From Anastatus disparis (Eukaryota > Arthropoda > Insecta > Hymenoptera > Eupelmidae), in assembly GCA_017163975.1 (NCBI GenBank), contig JAFFSR010000347.1, forward strand, positions 4,307,001-4,371,000: 64,000 nucleotides of DNA, written 5' to 3'. Position 1 is the stretch's first letter, and every line of letters begins with the position of its first letter. The notes under the pieces were generated by a model. That model was not told where the DNA came from, did not search any database, and was given only the letters and a program-made list of their open reading frames with translations. This document shows positions 55,204 to 64,000 of this stretch, one piece after another. The translations under genes and the position numbers were made by a program.

Positions 55204-56122
55204 AGGGGAGACTGGGGCTATTGTCCATTTTTTTAAATTTGAATTTTTTGTGCAGAAACTATAAGACCGATAAAAAAATAAAAAGTACTTGTACAAGTAC
55301 TCCGCTATAGCAACATTTGAGAATTTTTTGAAAATTGAAAATCTAATAACGAATGAATTATGAAAGTTTTTTGAGGCACATTTTTATGCCAACTGGGCAA
55401 ATTCTTAGGGTAAATTGTCTGAAGGGTGGGGTAAGTTGGCAAATAAACTATTAATCATAAAGTATTAATTGTGACGTTAAGAAATAAGTATCTATTATTA
55501 ATTTCAACAAAATTTATTATTTTTATTATCATTGTACATTGTATATTGTAAACATACAAAGCTTAATTTAATAAATATAAAAAATAGTAACGAGAATTAA
55601 AGTAATTGAACATTTCACTAAATGTATGAAATAATCATGATGTACATAACAATTGATAGTAGCATATGAAAATTACATGCAAAAATATAATAATTATTAT
55701 ATTTAATATGTGAATTAATTATCATCATTACATTTTCATACAAATTGAAAACTCACCCCAACTAAAACCAAAAATTTAATCAATATTTTTTTCATAATTT
55801 TTTATAATTATTTAAAAAAAATACAGTGAAAATTTAAATTATGATTGGAGCTCTACACTATAGTGTAGTCGATTTTTTTCTTCAAATCGAATACTAAATA
55901 CAAATAATTTGAAATTTAATAATTTTACTTTGAGTATGTTAAAATATTAAAAGTGACCTTTCTAGTGTGTTTATCAGCGATTTTAATCAATCGTTGATGT
56001 GAAATATTTGCAACACTAATGTACATTTAAGGTCTAAACACCGCTGCACTACGACTTTTATTGGTAAACTTATTCGCGATTTGCCTGCATACCCCTACTG
56101 ACAAATAGTCCCAATCTTCCTT
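55204..56122. mobile_element. ~919-bp MITE J with AGGGGAGACTGGGGC end
   Basis: The left end aggggagactggggctattg with tcc matches, inverted, the right end gacaaatagtcccaatcttc with ctt. Inside near the left end is ggggtaagttggcaaa, a word often seen in this kind of insect repeat. Only about 25 bp of the ends pair well. It is non-coding. Confidence 0.55.
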
Positions 56123-57700
56123 ATGTCTCAATATTTTGTGTTTAGCTATAATTACAGTTTATAAAAAAATAAATGTTACATTATAGAAGCTGTTAATTTT
56201 ATTTTTTGCATTTCAAAACTATTAATTTTTTTTAATATTGAAAAAATAGTTTTAGAATGTTTTATAAACAGTTACACTGCCATGGCAAAGATTATCATAT
56301 TCAAATACTTGGGCTAACTTTCATGAATGAACACTGCAGCAGTAAAAGTATATAGATTTTTTCAACTTTACTTTTTCTTAAAGTAAATTTTAGAATTTCA
56401 AGCACAAATATTGCAAATATTTCCTGTTATATTGCCGTTTTAATAATTTATCATTAAACCTGCATAAATGATTCTTACAGTATTTAAAAATATTCGGATA
56501 TTACCAAATGCTACTAAAATCTAAATTACAGCACAAACATAAAAACGTTCCTTACTTTTACCAAAGAAAACAATACTAAACGCCGTATCACCATAACTCC
56601 TTAAAACTGTTCTTTTAGGGACACAATTTGTGAATACAATAAACAATTATCAAATTCTTCGCAATTATTTGCCAAATCTTGTGGTAATGGTAAGCAGTTA
56701 ATTAATGATTCAGTTTTTGACTATTTTAATTGAATAATGTTAAGCTTTATTATTTCAATTTGCTGTGTGTTTTTTTATTCAATGTGTTTTAAGTGATTTG
56801 AAAAAAAAATTTATTCTTTTCATAAATCACAATTATATATAATAATTATTAATTATATTGACTTAAATCTAGTAATCGGCAAGAATTTGATGCAAGAACA
56901 TCAACTGGTGGATAAGTGAGACATGAAGTTACTATGCATCCACGTATCAAGTATCCTGCAGTACCAGGACTTTACATCCCTTACGAAAATCAAGATTCTA
57001 TATATATAATTTAGAATTGTACTACAATGAAAATTTGCAGTATCATCTTGAAGCTTAATCGTTCAGAACATCTTTCTAAGAAGACGTTGATTAATTTTTT
57101 ATAATTTACAACTTTGTCATTTTTTTGTTGAATAATTTTTAAAAAATAATATAGTTATATCTATAAAATATTTCAAAAAAGCTGTCTTTTTATACTTGAA
57201 ATTATAATAATTAGTATATGTAATCTAAACTTATATCATAATGATTTAATTTTTAAATTTTTCAAGTGCTCGTTAATTTTAGCACAAAATATTTATTTAT
57301 AAGCACTCATGTGCAATTAACAAATTTCATAAGTGATGTTTATAACATGGATTTTGAGTGTTTTTATAATATAAAATCTCTTCATATTTTATAGAACTTA
57401 AAATTTCAGATATATATTTATATAGTGAATATATTAAGATTATTTTTCTTTTATACAGGGAAGAAATGGTCATTATCTAAATACAAATTCTATTGGTACC
57501 ATTCTACTAATCAACTTGAATAATAATACACTTGGCATTTTAGGAAAAGACTTGTACATGTATTATATTCTGCGAAAAGAGGTTTTGTTGTAAGTTTTTG
57601 GCCAAATATTTTATTAAGTTTATGATTATCTAATCAGTCCATTCTAATCTTGAATTTACTTTTACTAGCCAGGAGTCTCTAGTTGTATATCATTTTATTT
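56123..57700. other. AT-rich DNA, no gene
   Basis: Long AT-rich stretch with scattered stops in all frames. No repeats longer than low-complexity tracts are recognised. Confidence 0.5.
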
Positions 57701-57797
57701 CTATAAAATTATTTACATCAGTTTATAATCCTATAAATTTATTTACATCAGTTTATAATTCTATAAATTTATTTACATCAGTTTATAATTCTATAAA
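57701..57797. repeat. 30-bp tandem repeat, about 3.3 copies
   Basis: The unit ctataaatttatttacatca plus gtttataatt repeats every 30 bases with single changes (first copy ctataaaatt; one tcc for ttc). Confidence 0.9.
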
Positions 57798-58852
57798 AGA
57801 CTGATTTCATTTCAAATCGAACAGCCTGTATATTCTCAAGTCACTAATCACTGCACCGATGGAGTACGTTATTCTACTCTGAAAATAAGGAGACATGTAT
57901 TTTTTCTCTTTGCTGAAATATCAAAATTGCATAAGATATGCACATTTGAAAATTGCATACAAAAACTAAATGTTTAAACTGGAAAAGTTGAGAATAACTT
58001 TAGTGGGCTATCGTTTCACCAATTTTTAATGAATTTTAGTAAACCTTTTATTGTTTTATTCTGTTTTAAGTCCTTTTCAATTCAGTGAAGAGGAAATTTA
58101 GTTTTTTCAGTTATAAAAAAACTAAAAAATGACTGAGATATATGCATTTCACCAAGAATACACTTTTTATGCACATGCATTTTTCTCAAAAAGGCCATCG
58201 TTTTTTTCTGGAATTTTTTGGACTGATAGAGGACTGAATTACCTATATAATGGTACCTGCTTGATCCCGTATTTTTTTGTTTAAAGCAAGAAAACAATTC
58301 ACAAATTTTATTGTTGAAAAATGCTTGTATATACGTTCGGAAGTCTTAAACAATCTACATTCAAACGCTGTCGCATGCTTCGCTTATCAGTTGTATACAT
58401 TTGAATGTGTGTATATACTATCAATAGTGATATATATAATATATATATAGAGAAAGAGGTCCAATAAAATGGAGCCACCCTTAAGAAAAAAGTACAAATT
58501 AAAAAATTTTGTATCTCAACAAATAAGGGTCATACAGAACTCTACGACCACTAATTTTAAACGTATTTGTAAGAACTTTTTAATGCTATATTGGCAATTT
58601 AATTTTTAGTACTTGTCTGAGAAATATTGGGACTTAAAAATAGAAAAAAAAAAATTTTTTTCGCCTGTGTTTAAATTTGAATTTTTTTTCGGAAAATTAT
58701 GGTAGAAAAATTTCACACCGCTAGTTTTAAAGGTATTTTGCTTAACTTGAATTTTATTTTTTAGTTTTTTTTTCTAGATTTAAAATTGACCGAGATTTAG
58801 CGATTTTTGTTAAAATAAAGAGTCCTTTTTATTTTTCCAATATCTGCTTAAT
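57798..58852. other. AT-rich DNA, no gene
   Basis: No coding region supported. 58460-58830 is rich in A/T runs and may be an old repeat, but no ends are seen. Confidence 0.4.
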
Positions 58853-59450
58853 GTATGTGTATGTGTGTATGTGAATGTGTGTATGTGTGTATGTGCATTT
58901 GTGTATGTGAATGTGTGTATGTGTGCATATGTATGTCTGTATGTGTGTATGCGTATGTGTGTATGTGTATGTGTGTATGTGTATCCGTGTACGCGTATGT
59001 GCGTATGTGTATGTGCGTATGTGTATGTTAGTATTTGTATGTGTGTACGTGTATGTATGTATGTGTATGTGCGTATGTGTATGTGTGTATGTGTATCTGT
59101 GTATGTGTATGTGTTTATGTGTGCACGTGTATGTTTGTATTTGTATGTGTGTACGTGTGTGTATGTATGTGTATGTGTGTCCGTGTATGTGTGTATGTAT
59201 ATGTGTATGTGTAAGTGTGTATGTGTATGTGTGTATGTATATGTGTGTATATGCGTATGTGTATGTGCGTATGTGTATGTGTGTATATGTATGTGTGTAT
59301 GTGCTTATGTGTGTATGTGTATGTGCGTATGTGTATGTGTGTATGTGTATGTGCGTATGTGTATGTGTGTATATGTATGTGTGTATGTGTATGTGCGTAT
59401 GTGTATATGCGTATATGTATGTGTGTATGTGTATGTGTGCACATGTATGT
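58853..59450. repeat. GTATGT / GTGTAT microsatellite, ~600 bp
   Basis: The tract is built of gtatgtgtatgtgt words with occasional cgtatgtg, gcgtatg and ttgtatg variants. It yields 100-214-codon open frames on both strands made of Tyr/Val/Met/Cys or His/Thr/Ile, which are artefacts. Confidence 0.95.
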
Positions 59451-60647
59451 TGTAACAAAACGTTACATGGCACCTGAACAAATGAACTTCCGGTTAGTCA
59501 ATTAATGTGATAAAAATATACATATACCGCTCACCATTTGTAACAATAGTTACATGGTGTCTAAGATAAAGACATCACATTTTTCTTTATTTTTTCATTC
59601 GCCACTCGTAACTAAAGTTACAAAAAAATTCTTTTTATTCACTGAAAATTCTAGATATATTTTCCAACTAGCGTGATTTTCATTACGTGGTTATTCTTTT
59701 TACCATCGTAGTCAATATCTCCCAGACAATTATTATCATTTAAACAACCTTCGTCCGTTGTACATCCATCTCAGTTACACTGGATGTTGCAGACGGAAAA
59801 AAGTTGTTTTCAACCGAATTCACACCGCCTCTTTATCTTTCTTTATTCAAATTTTTCTCTTAGTTTGGTTTAACACTAAACCAACACTAAATACTCCTAT
59901 TTTTTCATACACTCTATGATTAAAGATATAACCATCCTCTTCTTTTTCTTTTTCTCATCTGGACTTCAATCCTCAGTCGCCCTAAACTTTCATCCTTCTC
60001 CACGGGAGACTACAGGGTTGAACCGTTATTTTTATTTTAGCAAGTACCAAAATTAGCAAATTAATTGAAATAACTTTTTTTTACTAGTATTATTATCATT
60101 ATTATCATTATTATCATTATTATTATTATCGTCATTTTTACTATTGTAATAACAACCGCAACGCGTAATAACTTTAACTCTAACTTTTATGTAAGCGTAG
60201 GACCGCCGCACCGCGTGACTAACAATACTAAATTTTTTCTGTCTTTCACATGAATCGCGATATAAACCCCATACCTAGCCAATAAATAATAAATTAAATA
60301 TCAAAGTTGAGATTTAACAACAGTTTACCGTTTCCAGTTCAAAAATTTATTTTTTTTATTTTTTCTCGATCATTTAAATAAATACGATCAACCGAAATCG
60401 TTGTCAAAAATCAATCATTAAAACTCACTACCTCTAGTGGCTTGTATTAATTGAGATACACCGGGATTTAACGTAATTAACCAGACCTTAAAAATACTCT
60501 TGATACACAACTGTGTAAATTAATCTTTAATTAATTATAAAATGACCTCTCAACACTGGTTAATCACGTCTTGACCCTCTGATAAAGCAGATTTCAATTG
60601 AAAAACACTCTCTCGATCAATACAAAAGGTAAATAACACTCTAAATT
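59451..60647 (+). other. Upstream region of Gypsy-2 (LTR/leader, limits not found)
   Basis: Three GTAAC...GTTAC palindromes occur close together: tgtaacaaaacgttaca (59451-59467), tgtaacaatagttaca (59539-59554) and taactaaagttac near 59609. TGTAAC and GTTACA are the LTR termini of the other Gypsy elements here, and tggcacctgaac after the first could be a primer site. No matching 3' LTR lies in the window, so boundaries cannot be proven. Confidence 0.35.
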
Positions 60648-61745
60648 ATGGCCACTCGCATCAAATAGGTTTACAACCTCTCCGACGAGGAAGTAATCAC
60701 CCACCTAACAGCGATTAAACAATCCACGAAAGGTACAGCCGATAAACGCCTGAATAAACTAGTATCTTACGTCAAGACACATTAAGAAAACGACGAAGAT
60801 TTTTCTACCGATCCCTCCAACTTTGATGAAATAGCTCTTATACTAGCAAAAAGACAAGCACATGTCGAAAAAGAAGGCCATATAACGGACAGAGGACATA
60901 CTTCAACAGCTGCTTCAGCTAACATGTCTACCGCAACACTTCCAAGAGAAACATTCTTTATACAAAGTGACACGTGCATTATAGAAATGATGCGAAAATG
61001 GAACTGTCATTTCGATGGAAAAAATTTATACGCATTCTTAGAAAGAGCACAAGAGCGGAAAACAGCATACAACGTCTCAAATGTAGACTTCTTGAGAGGC
61101 TTTCCAGAACTTCTAAGGTCTGATGCACAACTTTGGTACAGGAATTGCGACAGCAGCATAACAAGTTGGAACGAACTCAAGGATAAACTAAGAGCGTACT
61201 ACCTGCCACCAGCGGAACGCAGAACACTGGATAGACTCATAACCAAAAGGAAACAAAAAGAAAATGAAATAATCCGCTCATATGTCATAGCATTAGCAAC
61301 CTTAATGCGCCGTCGAGGAAATATCCCAGCAACCGAACAACTAGACAACTTGTATTACGATACGAAACCATCGTTGCGCCTGCACATCAAACGCGGGGAC
61401 ATAGAAACACCAGAAGATTTAATTCAAAGGGCAGAAGAACTAGAAGAGACAATGAAGGAAATAAAACCAGAAAATAAAAATAAATTCTTGAAACCACCGA
61501 ATTCCCAATTCAACCAGCAAAGAAAAACATTCTTCACTCTGAAGAAACAGTACAACCAGCCCAACAAAACTAACTCCGCTGCAGTAGGCAAACATTACAA
61601 CGCTTCAAAGACGTGCTGGAACTGCGAGCAAACCGGACACAACCACGACGTTTGTAGGAATAAAGCGAAACTCTTTTGTTCTCGTTGCGGCACAGACAAC
61701 ATAATGTCAAAAGATTGTCCGTGTCCACGTCCAAAAAACCTATAA
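60648..61745 (+). pseudogene. Gypsy-2 Gag with two premature stops
   Basis: One frame runs from ATG 60648 to TAA near 61745, about 365 codons, with TAG at 60666 and TAA at 60783. A retrotransposon gag capsid region is clear: KWNCHFDGKNLYAFLERAQE, LRGFPELLRSDAQLWYRNCD, LKDKLRAYYLPPAERRTLDR. Two zinc-knuckle-like motifs follow: CWNCEQTGHNHDVC and CSRCGTDNIMSKDC; the second lacks the usual His. A downstream ATG at 60924 restores a 273-residue open part lacking the N-terminus. Confidence 0.8.
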
Positions 61746-63345
61746 AAGGTCGGCAACAACAGCCAAAACCGACCCGCACCGTCTTTGCAAGAAATCAAGT
61801 CTTTAATACGAATGACCCAAGGGATTACCTGAGAGTAAAAGCGGATACGCACATCATGGCAGCATTCATAGATCCAGGAGCCGTCGCTTCCTTTATACAC
61901 TCTAAACACGCAAAAATTCCAAGAAAAGGGACTTGGAAAACCTTTTTAGATCCAAAAACCGTCGTGCTCTCAGACAACTAGAACGTGGCCCTTAAAACAA
62001 GCTATCAAAGGAAAAATAAACACAAACGGAGCCATTATGAAACACTTTTTTCTCATAATGCCTAACTTGGACTCTGACATCTTATTCGGTATGGACATAC
62101 TAACAAAATTAAAGATAAAACTAAGCCTAAATGAAGAATTGCTAAAAACTCCAAACACACATTCAGCATGCACAATAAAAGCTGAACCAGGCTTAACAGA
62201 ACCGTCCGATAACGAAGAACTCCTACTGAAAAATTTTTCAGACGAAGAATTCAAGCTGTTCGAGCAAATAAAAGGAACAACTCCATTGGCTAAACACGAG
62301 ATCAAGCTGTCAGACCCTGCACCAATCAAACAAAGGTACAGGCCTAGAAACCCGCTAATACAAGCCAAGATAAACGCAGAAGTAGAAGAGATGTTAGCAA
62401 ACAACATCATACGCCCTTCGTCCAGCCCCTGGAGTTCACCTGTAGTCTTGGTAAAGAAAAAAGATGACGAACAACGTTTCTGCATAGATCTCCGCAAATT
62501 AAATTCAGTCGCAAAGACGCATACCCTTTGCCGCAAATAAACTCCATTTTAAACAACTTAAAAGGTGCTAAATTCCTGAGCACAGTAGACCTCAAAAATG
62601 GTTACTGGCAAGTACCATTTACGGAAGAATCTAAACCACTCACAGCATTCACCGTAGCAGGCAAAGGGTTGTTTGAATTTATCGTTATGTCTTTCGGCCT
62701 ACATTCCGCAACCGCAACTTTCCAAAGACTCCTAGATGCAGTGATAACGCCAGACATGTCACCAAATGCACATTTGCATATTTTGCATATTTAGATGACA
62801 TAATAATCGTGTCATCCACCTTCGATGAACATATCAACCATCTGCGAGAAGTCTTTAACAGACTACGCCAGGCAAATCTGAAGCCTAACGCAGAAAAATG
62901 TTGCTTCGCCAAGAAGGAATTAAAATACCTGGGTCACACAATAAACGAAACAGGCCTGCATACAGACCCAGACAAGACGAAACCGATCTTAGAACTCCCA
63001 CCACCATCAAACATTAAAGAGCTGAGAAGGTTTCTAGGACTCGTGTCTTGGTACAGACGCTTCGTAAAGAATACATCACACATCTCCGCACCGCTCAACC
63101 ACTTGTTTAAGAAAAAAGTTGAATGGTTATGGGGACCTAAACAACAGCAAGCCTTCGAAACTCTCAAAACTCTGTTAACAGAAGCCCCCGTTCTAGCGTG
63201 TCCAGACTGGACAAAATTGTTCATATTACAAACCGACGCAAGTAACGAAGGTCAAGGCGCAGTTTTCACACAGGAAATAGACGGCAAAGAAAGAGTTAAA
63301 GCATACGCCAGTAGAACTCTCACTGCGGCAGAGAAAAATGGCAGT
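61676..63345 (+). pseudogene. Gypsy-2 Pol: protease, RT and start of RNase H, broken
   Basis: Protease: DTHIMAAFIDPGAVASFIHS with D-P-G in place of D-T/S-G. After a stop near 61979, FFLIMPNLDSDILFGMDILT. RT: SSSPWSSPVVLVKKKDDEQR, STVDLKNGYWQVP, FEFIVMSFGLHSATATFQRL, catalytic YLDD near 62786 reached by a frame change, KYLGHTINETGLHTDPDK and LRRFLGLVSWYRRFV. RNase H: FILQTDASNEGQGAVFTQ and KAYASRTLTAAEKN, after which it stops. Frame breaks occur near 61990, 62525 and 62780. The protease frame overlaps the gag end. Confidence 0.85.
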
Positions 63346-64000
63346 TTAAACATGTCCGGAAATGTTTAAACTGCCAAAAATACAAACCGCAACAAAAATA
63401 CCCGCTGGGACTCATGCAGTTTTCCAAAGTAGACATACCTTGGGAAACAGTTTCAGTAGATCTAATGGCTCCATTCCCGAAATCAAAATTACAAAACACA
63501 AGCCTCATAGTCATGCAGGACTGATTTACAAAATGGGTAGAACTCAAACCAGTAAAACGAGCAACCGCAAAAGTTATCACTAAGGCAATTACTGATCAAA
63601 TTATATTGCAGCATATTTGTCCTTACACCATACTTATGATAACAGCAGCCAATTTATAGGTTATGAGTTCTAAGAATACCTAAAAGCCAACAACATCAAA
63701 CATAGACTAACCCCAACGTATTCTCCGCAATGTGACCCTGTAGAAAGAACAAATAAGGTAGTCAAAACAATGATAAGGCAATATGTTGGCGCAAACCATA
63801 AATCATGGGACGAAAATATTAAACACTTAGCTTTTGCTTACAAAAACACAGGTCGCGAAATGACTCCACCAGGAGCAGTAAACAACATGCCGTCCCGAAA
63901 ATCCACACCATACACACGCATAAGCAATCTTCAAAAATCAATAGAAGAAACACGCAGCAATCTCAAGATTAGCTTCTTCAAACAAAAAGGCTATTACGAC
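63346..64000 (+). pseudogene. Gypsy-2 integrase, 5'-deleted and broken, runs off the window
   Basis: RNase H text passes abruptly into CLNCQKYKPQQKYPLG, the end of the HHCC zinc region, so the rest of RNase H and most of the zinc domain are deleted. The core follows with the first Asp in SVDLMAPFPKSK, the second in YDNSSQF, the Glu in DPVERTNKVVKTMIRQY and then NIKHLAFAYKNTGREMTPP. Several stops are present. The C-terminal domain, any env and the 3' LTR would lie beyond 64000. Confidence 0.8.

Larger units (their letters stand above)
60648..64000 (+). mobile_element. Ty3/Gypsy-type retrotransposon (Gypsy-2), partial
   Basis: The order Gag, protease, RT, RNase H, integrase on one strand is that of Ty3/Gypsy. 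All parts carry stops or deletions. Its Gag and Pol are clearly distinct from Gypsy-1, so it is a different family. The left limit is uncertain (see 59451-60647) and the right end is outside the window. Confidence 0.85.

Noticed and set aside
58829..59505. Long ORFs on both strands (up to 214 codons)
   Set aside because: They are translations of a GTATGT microsatellite; composition is periodic and both strands are open.
60648..64000. An endogenous retrovirus with env
   Set aside because: Only gag and pol parts are visible; no env-like sequence lies in the window.

Overview
This is a eukaryotic nuclear segment, AT-rich and made almost entirely of transposable elements. The elements are of arthropod type: DUF4817-like Tc1/mariner, Helitrons carrying a Ulp1-type protease, PF20700-type Mutator transposase, hAT, Ty3/Gypsy, two LINEs, a tRNA-derived SINE and many palindromic MITEs. 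A decayed fragment resembling insect NUP205 agrees with an insect source, possibly a hymenopteran (inference). No intact host gene was found. All gene assignments rest on reading motifs by eye; no database search was run.

Layout. 1-3875: a palindromic MITE split by a 3.1 kb mariner-type element with ~540-bp inverted ends and a 9 x 40-bp array. 3876-7302: low-complexity DNA, a Helitron helicase C-terminal fragment (+) and an intact four-finger C2H2 ORF. 7303-14423: a Gypsy retrotransposon (Gypsy-1) with both LTRs and a 4-bp TSD; RT, RNase H and the integrase core are deleted in frame. 14424-16402: AT-rich DNA ending in a Helitron-like 3' hairpin plus CTAG. 16600-17320: a GGGCC-rich minisatellite. 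17325-20650 (-): the N-terminal half of a Helitron replicase with a 49-codon repeat array, interrupted by a TTAA MITE and followed (20788-26196) by a full-length LINE with 17-bp TSDs and a 40-A tail. 26640-27370 (-): a Ulp1-like protease remnant.

28183-34713: a solo LTR, two large palindromic elements, small MITEs and a second, 2.1-kb solo LTR. 34737-37453 (-): a hAT transposase pseudogene interrupted by two MITEs. 38052-40664: a MITE, a DIRS-like gag remnant, a half MITE and a tRNA-derived SINE with a 15-bp TSD. 42113-47150: a second, CR1/L2-like LINE. 47167-48665: a Mutator-like transposase pseudogene split by a MITE. 48687-56122: a run of MITEs around an RTE-like 3' tail and the NUP205-like fragment. 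58853-59450: a GTATGT microsatellite. 60648-64000: a second Gypsy element (Gypsy-2), decayed, running off the window.

The most interesting signals concern expression of retroelements. In the LINE at 20788-26196, ORF1 and ORF2 lie in one frame separated by a single UAG in the tobamovirus-type readthrough context CAR-YYA, with no in-frame ATG before the endonuclease. In Gypsy-1 the gag-pol overlap contains a correctly phased GGGAAAA slippery heptamer followed six bases later by an 11-bp stem. The nested insertions also allow a relative chronology, because several empty sites can be read directly.
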